NCBI RefSeq assembly: GCF_029076845.1
Contig: NZ_JARESE010000001.1
Span: 124,001 to 188,000, forward strand
From: Novosphingobium album (ex Liu et al. 2023)
GTDB lineage: Bacteria > Pseudomonadota > Alphaproteobacteria > Sphingomonadales > Sphingomonadaceae
Direction: 5' to 3'
Length of the DNA: 64,000 bases
Under the pieces are notes generated by a model. That model ran no database searches, had not been told where the DNA came from, and worked only from the letters and a program-made list of their open reading frames with translations. This document shows positions 52,168 to 62,305 of the stretch, one piece after another (the first letter of the stretch is position 1; each line of letters begins with the position of its first letter). Position numbers and translations under genes: made by a program.

Positions 52168-52665
52168 ATGGCGCTTTCCTCGTTCCGATCGCGCCTGCGC
52201 GCCTTCAGGATCATGCGGGGCGATCCGCCCGATCCGGGTTTCGTCGCCGATCTGGAATTCCTCGAAAACCGCGATCTCGATCTCTCGGTCAAGCTTGGCG
52301 CGGTGCTGGCGTTCAACATCCTGCTGATCACCGTGGGCACGCACCCGCTTTCGGCCAGCCCCGGCGCGCCGCTGAGCCTGGACGCGGCCAGCCATCCGCT
52401 GCTGACCATCGCCAGCGCCATCGGCCTCTCGCCCATGGTGGTATCGTGCTATTTCGCGCTGCGGGCGATCACCCACGACGAGGAGTTCGACGCCGATGGC
52501 CTGGGCGACGAGGATGCGCTGCGCCAGCGCCTGCTGGCCACGTTCGTCCATTCGATCGACACGCAAAAGGGCCTGCTGCGCCGCGCGGTGATCGCCTCGG
52601 TCGCTGGCGGCATCGTCACGCTGGCGCTCTGGGCCGTGATCCTGGCCGCCAAGATGACGGCATGA
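52168..52665 (+). CDS. Hypothetical membrane protein, two or three helices
   Basis: A 165-residue protein eight bases after the GMC stop, so probably co-transcribed. The first 45 residues are soluble (D-P-P-D-P-G-F-V-A-D-L-E-F-L-E-N-R-D-L-D-L). Hydrophobic stretches lie at about 46-58, 75-95 and 140-162 (A-S-V-A-G-G-I-V-T-L-A-L-W-A-V-I-L-A-A). A polar loop with D-E-E-F-D-A-D-G-L-G-D-E-D separates them. I recognise no family. A link to GMC activity is not shown. Confidence 0.65.
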   Translation: MALSSFRSRLRAFRIMRGDPPDPGFVADLEFLENRDLDLSVKLGAVLAFNILLITVGTHPLSASPGAPLSLDAASHPLLTIASAIGLSPMVVSCYFALRAITHDEEFDADGLGDEDALRQRLLATFVHSIDTQKGLLRRAVIASVAGGIVTLALWAVILAAKMTA

Positions 52666-52783
52666 CCCCGCGTCCCGAAGATGCCGACGCATCCGGGACC
52701 GATCATGTCCGGGCGCCACACGGCTGGACAACCGGCCCGTTCCCCGACAGGTTCGCGCGCACAAGGGACTTGGCCATAACGCG

Positions 52784-53896
52784 ATGAACGGCAGGGATCA
52801 CAGCATCGAGCAAGCGGCCAGCCGGGTGCTGGGCTCGCCGGTCGACAATCTCGTCCGTTCGCTGGCTTTCGTCGCCGTGGTCTTCGTGTTTTCCACCGCC
52901 GGCTTCGTCGCCGCCGGCTGGTCGGTGGGCGATGCGGCCTACATGGTCACGCTCACCATCTTCTCGGTCGGCTATGGCGAGGTCCATCCGATCGACACGC
53001 CGTGGCTGCGCGCGCTCGCCATGGCGACGATCGTGCTCGGCTGCACCGGCATGATCGTGCTCACCGGCGCGCTGGTGCAGGTCTTCGCCCATTTCCAGCT
53101 CCGCAACCTTCTCGGGATCGACCGTATGCAAAGCCAGATCGACCGCCTGACCGACCATGCCATCATCTGCGGCTATGGCCGTATCGGCCAGCAGCTCGCG
53201 CTTGAGCTGGCGCGCAGCCGCACGCCCTACATCGTGCTGGATCGCGGCGCCGCGCGCATCGCCGAGGCCGAGGCGGCGGGCCACCTCGCGCTGGCGGGCG
53301 ACGCCACCGACGAGGCCGCGCTCAAGGCCGCCGGGATCGAGCGCGCGCGCGTGCTGGCCACCGTGCTGCCCGATGACGCGCTCAACGTCTTCATCACGCT
53401 GTCGGCGCGCAATCTCAACGCGCGGCTGGAGATCATCGCGCGCGGCGAGTTTCCCTCCACCGAGGGCAAGCTGATCCACGCCGGCGCAGACAAGGTGGTG
53501 CTGCCCACCCATATCGGCGCCGAGCGCATCGCCGAGATGATCGTCTATCCCACCACCGCGCGCTTCCTGGGCGAATCGCCGCAAGTGCGCGACCTCAAGC
53601 GCGGGCTCCACGAATTCGGCCTGGAGATAGAAGCCGTCACCGTGCAGGAACGCTCGGCCATGGCCGGAGAGACGGTGGGCGAAGCCGAACGGCGCGGGCA
53701 CGGCGCCTATTTCGTCGTCCAGATCGACCGGGCGGGCGGCCACAGCTTCGTCCATCCGGCCGAGGACGTGCGGATCGAGGCGGGCGACACGGTGATCCTG
53801 GTCATTCGCGGCAGCCGCGTTTCAGCGGGCGCCATCTTCAGCGAGCCGATCAAGCCGGTCCGCATGGGCCGTGGCTACGGCTTTCGCCCGTCCTGA
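52784..53896 (+). CDS. Potassium channel with RCK (TrkA-N/TrkA-C) domain
   Basis: A 370-residue channel of the Kch/MthK type. Two helices (about 25-45 and 75-100) flank a filter segment F-S-V-G-Y-G-E (about 59-65), close to the T-V-G-Y-G-D K+ filter. The RCK domain starts with the Rossmann motif H-A-I-I-C-G-Y-G-R-I-G-Q-Q-L-A at about 124-138 and D-R-G near 150. A TrkA-C domain (about 280-360) ends near V-I-R-G-S. It should conduct K+ under control of nucleotide or cation binding. It overlaps convergently with the Rieske gene over 22 bases. Confidence 0.9.
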   Translation: MNGRDHSIEQAASRVLGSPVDNLVRSLAFVAVVFVFSTAGFVAAGWSVGDAAYMVTLTIFSVGYGEVHPIDTPWLRALAMATIVLGCTGMIVLTGALVQVFAHFQLRNLLGIDRMQSQIDRLTDHAIICGYGRIGQQLALELARSRTPYIVLDRGAARIAEAEAAGHLALAGDATDEAALKAAGIERARVLATVLPDDALNVFITLSARNLNARLEIIARGEFPSTEGKLIHAGADKVVLPTHIGAERIAEMIVYPTTARFLGESPQVRDLKRGLHEFGLEIEAVTVQERSAMAGETVGEAERRGHGAYFVVQIDRAGGHSFVHPAEDVRIEAGDTVILVIRGSRVSAGAIFSEPIKPVRMGRGYGFRPS

Positions 53897-54228
53897 TCGG
53901 GCAGGCCGACGAACACCTCCCCGCCTTCGACCCTGACCGGATAGGTCGCCAGGTCCGTCCGGGCCTTCATGCCGATGAACAGCAGCCTGGGATCGCGCTC
54001 GATCGCGCCGGTCGCCAGATCGAACCTGGCCTTGTGCAGCGGGCAGACGATCGCGCGGCCCTCGATCGCGCCCCGGCACAAGTTGAAGCCCAGGTGCGGG
54101 CACTTGCGCTGCGCCGCATAGAACGTGCCGTCCACCTGGGTCAGCAGCAGCTTGAGCCCGCCGGCCTCCACCGGCACGATCCGCCCCGCCGCCACATCGG
54201 CCACCGCCGCGACTTTCACATAGTCCAT
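53875..54228 (-). CDS. Rieske [2Fe-2S] domain protein
   Basis: A 117-residue single-domain ferredoxin. The cluster ligands are C43-P-H45-L-G and C62-P-L-H65-K, the standard C-x-H ... C-x-x-H pattern. The rest follows the dioxygenase-type Rieske layout (V-K-V-A-A-V-A-D-V-A-A-G-R-I-V-P-V at the start, Y-P-V-R-V-E-G-G-E-V-F-V at the end). It could serve as electron carrier to an oxygenase, or as a NirD-like subunit, but no oxygenase is nearby. Its 3' end overlaps the potassium channel gene. Confidence 0.9.
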   Translation of the reverse strand: MDYVKVAAVADVAAGRIVPVEAGGLKLLLTQVDGTFYAAQRKCPHLGFNLCRGAIEGRAIVCPLHKARFDLATGAIERDPRLLFIGMKARTDLATYPVRVEGGEVFVGLPDQDGRKP

Positions 54229-54350
54229 GGCTTTCCCCTTCGCGCCATTGCCGCGCGATTATGCGGGTTGCGCCGGGCACCTGTCCATAGCGGGGCTGGA
54301 CATCGCCCCTTCCCGCCTGCCAAGGCACCCGGACAAGCGAAGGAACCGAC

Positions 54351-54659
54351 ATGGCAGGCGAAGACGAGGACTACATCTACGACGAGGACAGCGGCGAATG
54401 GCTGCCGGCCTCCGAACTCGCCGCGAAACGGGCGGCGGCCGACACTGTCGAAGTGCGCGACGCGGTGGGCAACCTGCTGGCCGATGGCGATCAGGTCACG
54501 CTGATCAAGGATCTGGAAGTCAAGGGCGCGGGCCAGACGCTGAAGCAGGGCACGCTGATCAAGTCGATCCGCCTGACCGGCGACCCGCAGGAGATCGACT
54601 GCCGCTATCCCGGCATCAAGGGCCTGGTGCTGCGCGCCGAGTTCGTGAAGAAGCGCTGA
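54351..54659 (+). CDS. PhnA/YjdM-type protein
   Basis: A 102-residue protein. Residues about 35-100 match the PhnA C-terminal domain: V-R-D-A-V-G-N-L-L-A-D-G-D-Q-V-T-L-I-K-D-L-E-V-K-G-A-G-Q-T-L-K-Q-G-T-L-I-K-S-I and D-C-R-Y-P-G-I-K-G-L-V-L-R-A-E-F-V-K. The N-terminal zinc ribbon of full-length PhnA is absent; the start is acidic (E-D-E-D-Y-I-Y-D-E-D). Despite the old name, the domain is not clearly tied to phosphonate use. Divergent from the Rieske gene. Confidence 0.88.
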   Translation: MAGEDEDYIYDEDSGEWLPASELAAKRAAADTVEVRDAVGNLLADGDQVTLIKDLEVKGAGQTLKQGTLIKSIRLTGDPQEIDCRYPGIKGLVLRAEFVKKR

Positions 54660-54695
54660 GACGCGGCCGGGAGAGCCGAACCCCGCTCCCGCAGG

Positions 54696-54917
54696 TCAAT
54701 TGCCCTTGCGGCGGTGCGTGAAGAACGCGACCAGCAGCACCGCCGTCACCACCCCCACCACGCCGCCGGCGACAGAAGTGATCGTGGAGATCGCCGCCGC
54801 CGGGTCCGGCGCGTGCCAGGCGCCAGTGCGCGTCTGCACGACCATATAGGCCGCGCCGAGCATGACCAGCGCATCGATCAGCACCATGCCGACAAGCGCG
54901 CGCGTCGATTTCTTCAT
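54696..54917 (-). CDS. Small two-helix membrane protein
   Basis: A 73-residue protein from the ATG at 54917. Hydrophobic helices at about 8-27 (A-L-V-G-M-V-L-I-D-A-L-V-M-L-G-A-A-Y-M) and 44-67 (T-S-V-A-G-G-V-V-G-V-V-T-A-V-L-L-V-A-F-F) are joined by a short polar loop with W-H-A-P-D-P. A basic R-R-K-G end suggests the cytoplasm. No family was recognised. Confidence 0.6.
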   Translation of the reverse strand: MKKSTRALVGMVLIDALVMLGAAYMVVQTRTGAWHAPDPAAAISTITSVAGGVVGVVTAVLLVAFFTHRRKGN

Positions 54918-55009
54918 AGCCCCGTTCCCCCATGCCCGCACCGATGCGGAAACCATGACTTTCGCATCATCGCCAGCCGATCGGAAGAGGGCCCGTCGCG
55001 TTACGCGGA

Positions 55010-55459
55010 TCAGGGATGTTCCGGCCCGCTGAACGGATGCGCATCCGACCAGGCGCAACCTTCCCGCGTCTCGCCGGCGACTCGCAGCGTCGCCACGAAG
55101 GGATAGCTGCGATCGGACATGCCATCGTTGCAGGTTCCGGGCGTGACCGTCATGTCGAAAGGCTTGCCGTCCAGCGTACCGCTCAGCCCCATGCCGTTGC
55201 GCCCGCCGAAGCGCTGGATCGCGATCTCCACGCCCGCCGGGTTGCCCGGCGTGGTGTAGGTCAGCCGACCGCCCTGCAACTGGCCGCCCCAGAACGGCTC
55301 GGTCCCGGTGAAACGCAGCGCTTCATCGGCCGCGATGCCGCGAAACGGTTCGCGCGAAGAGCTGTCGCCCGGCACTTCGGCATGGCCGGCACCGCCGGAA
55401 TGACAAGCGCCCAGCATCGACAGCAGGGCGAGGCCGAGCAAGGCGGGAATGCGGTTCAT
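55010..55459 (-). CDS. COG3650-like lipoprotein
   Basis: A 149-residue lipoprotein; the start overlaps the stop of the DUF72 gene (ATGA). The lipobox L-L-S-M-L-G-A-C gives Cys at about 19. The mature part has F-T-G-T-E-P-F-W-G-G-Q-L near 50-62 and V-T-P-G-T-C-N-D-G-M-S-D-R-S-Y near 105-120, with a second Cys in R-E-G-C-A, the pattern of COG3650 envelope proteins. The function is unknown. Proteins of this group are thought to aid envelope integrity. Confidence 0.8.
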   Translation of the reverse strand: MNRIPALLGLALLSMLGACHSGGAGHAEVPGDSSSREPFRGIAADEALRFTGTEPFWGGQLQGGRLTYTTPGNPAGVEIAIQRFGGRNGMGLSGTLDGKPFDMTVTPGTCNDGMSDRSYPFVATLRVAGETREGCAWSDAHPFSGPEHP

Positions 55460-56232
55460 GCCCGCGCGATATCCCCTTCGCCGCCCCGCCGCAATCGCGC
55501 GATAAGCGCTTCGGCTGCCGCTGGCGCGCGCACTTTGGCGCCGTTGATGAAGAACATGAAGACATCGCGCCCATCGGCGGCCCAGGCACGGGCCTGGGCT
55601 TCCCATCCGTCCAGCGCCGCCGCGTCATAGCCGGTCAGGCAATCCTCGCGCGCGTCCTGCAGGCGCGCATAGCTGAATGCGCCGGTCTGTTCGGCAAAGC
55701 AGGGATACCGGGGCGAATCGGCGAAGACCACGGCGACGCCCGCCGCGCGCGCCAGCGCGAAAAAGGCCGGATCATCGAACGTCTCATGACGCGGCTCGAT
55801 CGCGTGGCGCAAGCGCACGCCATCCCGCGCGGCCGGAAGCAGCGCCAGGAAGGCGGCGATCTGATCGGGCTCGAACCGCTTGGTCGCGGGCAATTGCCAG
55901 AGGATCGGGCCGAGCCGGTCGCCCAGTTCGGTCAACCCCTGGCCCAGGAACTTCTCGATGCTCTCGCCCGATTGCGACAAGTCCTTGCGCTGGGTGCAAA
56001 AGCGCGCGGCCTTGAGCGAATAGACGAAACCGGCGGGCGCCGCATCGCGCCACTTGGCGAAAGTGGCGGGTTTCTGCGAGCTGTAGAACGTGCCGTTGAT
56101 CTCGATCGCGGTGAGCCGGCCGGCGGCATAGGCCAGTTCGCGCGCCTGCGGCAGCCCCGCCGGATAGAACGTGCCGCGCCACGGCTCATAAGTCCAGCCG
56201 CCGATGCCCACACGAATCCCGCCTTCCGCCAT
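55456..56232 (-). CDS. DUF72 family TIM-barrel protein
   Basis: A 258-residue protein with the family pattern: V-G-I-G-G-W-T-Y-E-P-W-R-G-T-F-Y-P near 8, E-I-N-G-T-F-Y-S-S-Q-K-P near 43, F-V-Y-S-L-K-A-A-R-F near 67, G-P-I-L-W-Q-L-P near 108 and A-I-E-P-R-H-E-T-F near 143. The DUF72 (YecE) barrel has a conserved pocket, but no proven reaction. It overlaps the COG3650-like gene by four bases, forming a two-gene unit. Confidence 0.92.
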   Translation of the reverse strand: MAEGGIRVGIGGWTYEPWRGTFYPAGLPQARELAYAAGRLTAIEINGTFYSSQKPATFAKWRDAAPAGFVYSLKAARFCTQRKDLSQSGESIEKFLGQGLTELGDRLGPILWQLPATKRFEPDQIAAFLALLPAARDGVRLRHAIEPRHETFDDPAFFALARAAGVAVVFADSPRYPCFAEQTGAFSYARLQDAREDCLTGYDAAALDGWEAQARAWAADGRDVFMFFINGAKVRAPAAAEALIARLRRGGEGDIARA

Positions 56233-56420
56233 GACGCCTCACCCTCACAGTTGTTCCTGATATGTTCGAAAGATCGCTGATGCTGTCAAGCCGGAAAGCA
56301 CCATGCCCCTGTCATGACAGGGCAATTGCGGGCAGTGTAGCTCGGTCCTCCCCGACCGGGCGCGCGGGTGGCGGCGGAAACCGCCCCGCCAGCCCGAAAC
56401 CGCAAGAGAAAGGCACCCAC

Positions 56421-56849
56421 ATGACGAAGAACACCGCATCGGCCCGCTACGAAGGGCTCGGCAAGGATGGCAAGGGCGCAATCACCACGAAATCCGGCGT
56501 GCTCAAGGACCAGCCCTATGGCTTTGCCACGCGCTTCGAAGGCGCGCCCGGCACCAATCCCGAGGAACTGATCGCCGCCGCCCACGCCGCCTGCTTCACC
56601 ATGGCGACCAGCTTCGCGCTGGCCCGCGCCGGCTATGCCGACGGCACGCTCGACACCGACTGCACCGTGACGCTCGACAAGGAGGGCGATGGCTTCGCGG
56701 TGAAGAAATCGGAACTGACGATGAAGGCATCGGTGCCCGGCATCTCGGCCGAGGACTTCGGCAGGATCGCCGACGAGGCCAAGGCCGGCTGCCCGATCAG
56801 CAAGCTGCTCAACTGCGAGATCACGCTGGACCGCGAACTGGTGGCATAA
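56421..56849 (+). CDS. OsmC-family peroxiredoxin
   Basis: A 142-residue hydroperoxide reductase of the OsmC subgroup, ATG at 56421. The first active-site Cys is in A-A-A-H-A-A-C-F-T-M-A (about 59) and the second in A-K-A-G-C-P-I-S-K-L-L (about 126). The start T-A-S-A-R-Y-E-G-like and G-T-N-P-E-E-L-I-A-A match osmotically inducible OsmC. It reduces organic hydroperoxides, probably with lipoyl or thiol partners. A 192-base AT-poor gap to the divergent DUF72 gene should hold the promoter. Confidence 0.94.
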   Translation: MTKNTASARYEGLGKDGKGAITTKSGVLKDQPYGFATRFEGAPGTNPEELIAAAHAACFTMATSFALARAGYADGTLDTDCTVTLDKEGDGFAVKKSELTMKASVPGISAEDFGRIADEAKAGCPISKLLNCEITLDRELVA

Positions 56850-56888
56850 CGCGCGGGACCGGACGCCGCCGCGCTGCCCCATCCGGCC

Positions 56889-57419
56889 TCATTCGCGGCG
56901 GATGGTCTCGTTCAGCGTGGCGGCGACGATCCCGAACTTGCGGAATTTCATCGCGTTGCGCGCGCTCTGGCCGCCCGGCGCGATGGTCAGCACCTGATCG
57001 ACGGTCATGCCGTCGGTCATCGTGTACCGGATGGTCAGCCGATCGCCGGAGACTTGCGCGGTGACCGCGCCTTTCGCATCGCTGATCGTGCCGGTAAAGC
57101 GGCCCGGCCCGGCCGGGCGAAGCTGCCAGTGCCGGGTCTTCACCGCCTCGCCTTCGATCCGCACCGTCTGATCGAGCACCAGCACGCCGTCCCGCCGCAT
57201 CGCGCCGAAGCTGGAAACGTGCGAATCCTGCGGCGATGACATCATCTTCTTGAGCGACCCCTTGCCCACGGTCGCCCCGGTGAAGAAGGCCACCGGATCG
57301 AACGTGGTCGCAGGCGCCGCGCGATGATCGGCGGTTTCCGCGCGCAACGGCGTCAACGCCAGCCCGGAAACCACGGTAAGCGACAAGGCAAGGCCGGCCT
57401 TGCATGAAAGTGCTGTCAT
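56889..57419 (-). CDS. DUF3833 family protein, exported
   Basis: A 176-residue protein from the ATG at 57419. The signal peptide (L-A-L-S-L-T-V-V-S-G-L-A-L-T-P-L-R-A-E) lacks a lipobox, whereas many DUF3833 members are lipoproteins. The domain shows F-F-T-G-A-T-V-G-K-G-S-L near 45, V-R-I-E-G-E-A-V-K-T-R-H-W near 87 and M-K-F-R-K-F-G-I-V-A-A-T-L-N-E-T-I-R near the end. It is a beta-barrel-like envelope protein of unknown function. It converges on osmC with 39 bases between stops. Confidence 0.85.
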   Translation of the reverse strand: MTALSCKAGLALSLTVVSGLALTPLRAETADHRAAPATTFDPVAFFTGATVGKGSLKKMMSSPQDSHVSSFGAMRRDGVLVLDQTVRIEGEAVKTRHWQLRPAGPGRFTGTISDAKGAVTAQVSGDRLTIRYTMTDGMTVDQVLTIAPGGQSARNAMKFRKFGIVAATLNETIRRE

Positions 57420-57546
57420 CAGATCCCCCGCGCAAGCAGCGGAACAACCCCCGAGCGACGCGCTCCGTTCCGTGCCTGGCAAAAGCGATGCTAACCCGCG
57501 CCCGGCCCCCGCGCCAGCGCCATCTTTGGCCAAGTGTCAAAGCGGA

Positions 57547-57930
57547 TCAGGCCAGATGGGCGCGAAACCAGTCGGCCAGTTCGTCTTCGGACAATTCGTC
57601 GGCCGCGAGCGCGACGAAGGCGACCACCAGTTCCGCATCGCTGGCAGTCAACCCGTGCCCGTTCAAGGCCAGGAACGTTTCGCTCACCACTGCCGCGGTG
57701 CGCTTGTTGCCATCGACGAAAGGATGATTGCGCGCGATCCCGAAAGCATAGGACGCGGCGAGCGCGGCCGCGTCGGGATCGCCATATTCGGCCAGGTTGC
57801 ACGGCCGCGCCATGGCGCTTTCAAGCCCGCCCTTGTCGCGCACGCCTTCGCCGCCGCCATGCTCGGCAATCTGCTCGGCATGAGCCGCGAGCGCCACCGC
57901 ATCGGCAAGCCAGATCCAGCCCTGAGCCAT
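57547..57930 (-). CDS. Doc-type (Fic fold) toxin
   Basis: A 127-residue toxin of the death-on-curing family. The Fic motif N-H-P-F-V-D-G-N-K-R-T is at about 70-80, where His and the Asn-Lys-Arg residues bind the phosphate donor. Doc phosphorylates EF-Tu. The flanking G-L-E-S-A-M-A-R-P near 35 is also typical. It starts six bases after the antitoxin stop, the usual module order. The partner is AbrB-like, not the Phd type most often seen. Confidence 0.93.
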   Translation of the reverse strand: MAQGWIWLADAVALAAHAEQIAEHGGGEGVRDKGGLESAMARPCNLAEYGDPDAAALAASYAFGIARNHPFVDGNKRTAAVVSETFLALNGHGLTASDAELVVAFVALAADELSEDELADWFRAHLA

Positions 57931-57936
57931 CGCGGA

Positions 57937-58164
57937 TTACTTGGCGAGTTCCCGCAGCGCACGCTTGCGCCGCGCCATGACTTCGCGCGCGGCCGCCATC
58001 TGGGCCTCGAAATCGGGCTCGGCCAGCGACAATTCGATGCCGCGTGGCGTGACGACCACCGACAGCGTCTCACCCACCTCAGCATTGAGGTGCGCCAGCA
58101 CCTCCTTGGGCAGGATGACTCCGGCCGAATTGCCGATGCGGGTGATCTTGAGCGTGGCGTTCAT
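57937..58164 (-). CDS. AbrB/SpoVT-type antitoxin of the Doc pair
   Basis: A 75-residue protein from the ATG at 58164. The swapped-hairpin N-terminus is recognisable: L-K-I-T-R-I-G-N-S-A-G-V-I-L-P-K-E-V-L at about 5-23 and G-E-T-L-S-V-V-V-T-P-R-G-I-E-L-S. This dimerises and binds the promoter of its own operon. The C-terminal 25 residues are a charged helix (M-A-A-A-R-E-V-M-A-R-R-K-R-A-L-R-E-L) that should block the Doc active site. Autoregulation is expected. Confidence 0.92.
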   Translation of the reverse strand: MNATLKITRIGNSAGVILPKEVLAHLNAEVGETLSVVVTPRGIELSLAEPDFEAQMAAAREVMARRKRALRELAK

Positions 58165-58246
58165 ACGGGCGTTATAACACAATCCCGCCCCGTCCCGCAA
58201 GCCGCTTCGCACCGATCGCCGCCCTGCCCCCGGAACCGGGCGCGGT

Positions 58247-58570
58247 TCAGCCGCCGCGCGGGCCGAACAGGATCACCGCCGCGCCGCCCAGGCACACCAG
58301 CGCGCCGGCCAGATCCCATCGGTCGGGCCGCGCACCTTCCACGATCCACAGCCACAGGATCGCCGAAACGATATAGACCCCGCCATAAGCGGCATAGGCG
58401 CGGCCGGCGTGATCGGTGTCCACCAGCGTCAGCAGCCAGGCGAACAGCGCCAGCGAAGCCATGCCGGGAAGCAGCCACCACGCCGACTTGCCCATGCGCA
58501 GCCATGCCCAGAAGGCGAAGCATCCCGCGATCTCGGCCATCGCGGCGCCGACATAGGCAAGGGCGGTCAT
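58247..58570 (-). CDS. YnfA family (UPF0060) small membrane protein
   Basis: A 107-residue protein with four helices and the diagnostic segments [16 protein letters not shown] near 10, [12 protein letters not shown] near 58 and [16 protein letters not shown] near 85. The family resembles small multidrug resistance transporters. It ends the leftward group with the NTF2-fold gene upstream (12 bases away). Confidence 0.93.
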   Translation of the reverse strand: MTALAYVGAAMAEIAGCFAFWAWLRMGKSAWWLLPGMASLALFAWLLTLVDTDHAGRAYAAYGGVYIVSAILWLWIVEGARPDRWDLAGALVCLGGAAVILFGPRGG

Positions 58571-58582
58571 GGCACGCGCCGC

Positions 58583-59059
58583 CTAGGTCCGCGCGCCGAC
58601 TTTTGCGAGATCCCAGCTATGCCGCCGCGAAGCCTCGGGCGCTTCGCGCTTCTGCAGATAGACGTCGAGATGGACCAGCCGGCCGTCCTGGCCGAACTGA
58701 TAGACCGAGATCGAATTGTAATCCTCATCCCGATCGGGATAGCCGGCGGTCTCATGCAATTCGAGCACCGCGTAATCCTCACCCTCGGTCACGCGGCGGA
58801 CATGGAAGGTCCAGTCGGTCGCCTTCGACCACATCGAGAGCAGCGGCACGTACTGGTTCCAGTCGACCACTTCCATGAAATTGCCCATGCGCGCGAAAGC
58901 GGCGATGTCGACCAGTTCGCCCAGCGGTGCCCATGCCTCATCGCCAAAGCCGGGCGCCTTGGCGCTATCGAGAATGCGCTTCATCACATAGGAATAAGTG
59001 ACCGCCCGCCGCGAATTGGGCCCGTACGCCTTGATCAGCGCTTGTTCCATCGTTTCCAT
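58583..59059 (-). CDS. NTF2-like (SnoaL-like) protein
   Basis: A 158-residue protein from the ATG at 59059 (M-E-T-M-E-Q-A-L-I-K-A-Y-G). The conserved cone-shaped fold is suggested by V-D-I-A-A-F-A-R-M-G-N-F near 48, V-D-W-N-Q-Y-V-P-L-L near 64 and Y-Q-F-G-Q-D-G-R-L-V-H-L-D-V-Y-L-Q near 120. No catalytic set can be assigned. The protein lies between another NTF2-fold gene and the YnfA gene. Confidence 0.72.
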   Translation of the reverse strand: METMEQALIKAYGPNSRRAVTYSYVMKRILDSAKAPGFGDEAWAPLGELVDIAAFARMGNFMEVVDWNQYVPLLSMWSKATDWTFHVRRVTEGEDYAVLELHETAGYPDRDEDYNSISVYQFGQDGRLVHLDVYLQKREAPEASRRHSWDLAKVGART

Positions 59060-59137
59060 GCCCTGCTCTCCTCCCGTTCGCCAGGGAGGATGGGCCATCC
59101 CGGCGGCCGGGGCAACTCCCCTGCCCCATGCCGGCGC

Positions 59138-59539
59138 TCATGCCAGCGTCGCGTATATCTCCGCCTCGATCACCCAGGCGCCGCCCACCTCGCGCCACTT
59201 CGCCGAGTAGATCCCCGAAGCCGCGACTGTGCCCGAACCCGAAACCACGCCTTGCCAGGTTCCCCGCTCCAGCGCGATCGGCTCCACCGGGGAGACGACG
59301 ATCTCGGCCGGCGTGCGCGCGTAGACCATGCGCGCGGGCGCGGCGAATTCGCGGCGCCAGACTTTCACTTGCGCCATGCGGCCCGCGATCGCCGCGCTGT
59401 CGGTGCCGGTGATCATCACGCAATCGCGCGCCAGGATCGGCTGGATCGCGGCGGCGTCGCCTTCGGCGATGGCGCGGTTGAAGGCGGCGCGGCGGGCGCG
59501 GATGGCAAGTTCGGCGGCGCTGGCGGGCAAGACGGTCAT
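59138..59539 (-). CDS. NTF2-like DUF4440 protein
   Basis: A 133-residue protein from the ATG at 59539; the upstream extension is not protein-like. It starts with the helix I-R-A-R-R-A-A-F-N-R-A-I-A-E-G-D-A-A-A-I-Q-P-I-L-A-R-D-C-V-M-I-T-G-T-D-S, a DUF4440 signature, and later has W-R-E-V-G-G-A-W-V-I-E-A-E. The role (ketosteroid-isomerase-like, or a binding protein) is unknown. It precedes the other NTF2-fold gene by 78 bases. Confidence 0.82.
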   Translation of the reverse strand: MTVLPASAAELAIRARRAAFNRAIAEGDAAAIQPILARDCVMITGTDSAAIAGRMAQVKVWRREFAAPARMVYARTPAEIVVSPVEPIALERGTWQGVVSGSGTVAASGIYSAKWREVGGAWVIEAEIYATLA

Positions 59540-59682
59540 GACGCGCTTGTGCCATTCCCGCGCGCGCGAGGCCAGATCGGCAGGGCACCTCCGCCGATCA
59601 CCCCGGCCGATCACAGCCATCGGCAGTGCTCGCTTACTATTGCAAACAATTCGCATTAAATCGGGCGCGAAAGGACGCCCCG

Positions 59683-59907
59683 ATGACTCACGATCTTGCC
59701 AAGACGACCAGCTTTCTTGCCCTGCACTTGCTGGTGGGCTTCACGGTCGCGTTCGCGGTGACCGGCTCGGTCGCCATGGCGGGCGGGATCGCGCTGATCG
59801 AGCCTTGCGTGAACGCGGTGGTGTTCTTCTTCCACGAACGCGCGTGGCGCGGCGAGCTGTCGCTGGCCATGCTGCTGCCGCACCGGCACGGCGCGGCAGC
59901 AGCATGA
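59683..59907 (+). CDS. DUF2061 small membrane protein
   Basis: A 74-residue protein from the ATG at 59683 after AAGGA. Two helices (about 8-24 and 28-50) carry the motif K-T-T-S-F-L-A-L-H-L-L-V-G-F-T-V-A-F-A-V-T-G-S and G-G-I-A-L-I-E-P-C-V-N-A-V-V-F-F-F-H-E-R-A-W, diagnostic of DUF2061. Biochemical function is unknown. It converges on thiC with four bases between stops. Confidence 0.9.
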   Translation: MTHDLAKTTSFLALHLLVGFTVAFAVTGSVAMAGGIALIEPCVNAVVFFFHERAWRGELSLAMLLPHRHGAAAA

Positions 59908-59911
59908 AGGC

Positions 59912-61765
<1,854 letters not shown>

Positions 61766-61787
61766 TCAAGTCTTTCGGTTTGGGGGG

Positions 61788-62225
61788 TTAGAGCGAAGAT
61801 CTCGAGAAATGCTCGATGGCCACCGCGATCAGCGCCACGCCGAACAGAATCGAGGCCCAGGTCCACAGCTTCGACAGCGGGCCGAAGCGGCGCAGCCAGA
61901 ATGCCATGTATACATCAGAGAAGGCCAGGATAGCCAGCGCCTCCACGCACATCAAGCCGCCCAGCACGCTCAGCGCGCTGGAAAGCCAGTCCGGCGAGGC
62001 CCAGGGATTGGCCAGATAGACGACCGCGCCCAGGAACAGTTCCAGCAGCGCGGTGATCAGTTGCAGCGCGGGGGAGCCGGCGATCTCGCCCAGCATCCGT
62101 TCCCAGTGGCCCGGCTTGCGCAATTCGCCGATCCCCGCGAACAGCGCGAAGACGCCCAAGAACAGCGCGGTCCATGCCGGCACCAGCGCCAGTTCCGGCA
62201 TCAAGGAATGGTCCACCATCGTCAT
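61788..62225 (-). CDS. Uncharacterised membrane protein in the TPP-regulated thiC unit
   Basis: A 145-residue protein from the ATG at 62225, with GAGGAG just upstream; ATG at 62219 is an alternative. Four hydrophobic segments are expected at about 12-35 (V-P-A-W-T-A-L-F-L-G-V-F-A-L-F-A-G-I), 52-72, 80-102 and 115-137. The C-terminal half carries F-S-D-V-Y-M-A-F-W-L-R-R-F-G. I do not recognise the family. Its place between the riboswitch and thiC strongly suggests co-expression when thiamine is scarce, possibly as transporter subunit or sensor; this is inference. Confidence 0.8.
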   Translation of the reverse strand: MTMVDHSLMPELALVPAWTALFLGVFALFAGIGELRKPGHWERMLGEIAGSPALQLITALLELFLGAVVYLANPWASPDWLSSALSVLGGLMCVEALAILAFSDVYMAFWLRRFGPLSKLWTWASILFGVALIAVAIEHFSRSSL

Positions 62226-62305
62226 TCTCCTCACCCATTTTTCCGTTCGGGGAGAAGAATGAACCGGCGCCGCGCCGGCGTAAAGCCCGCGATTGCGCCT
62301 TTTCG

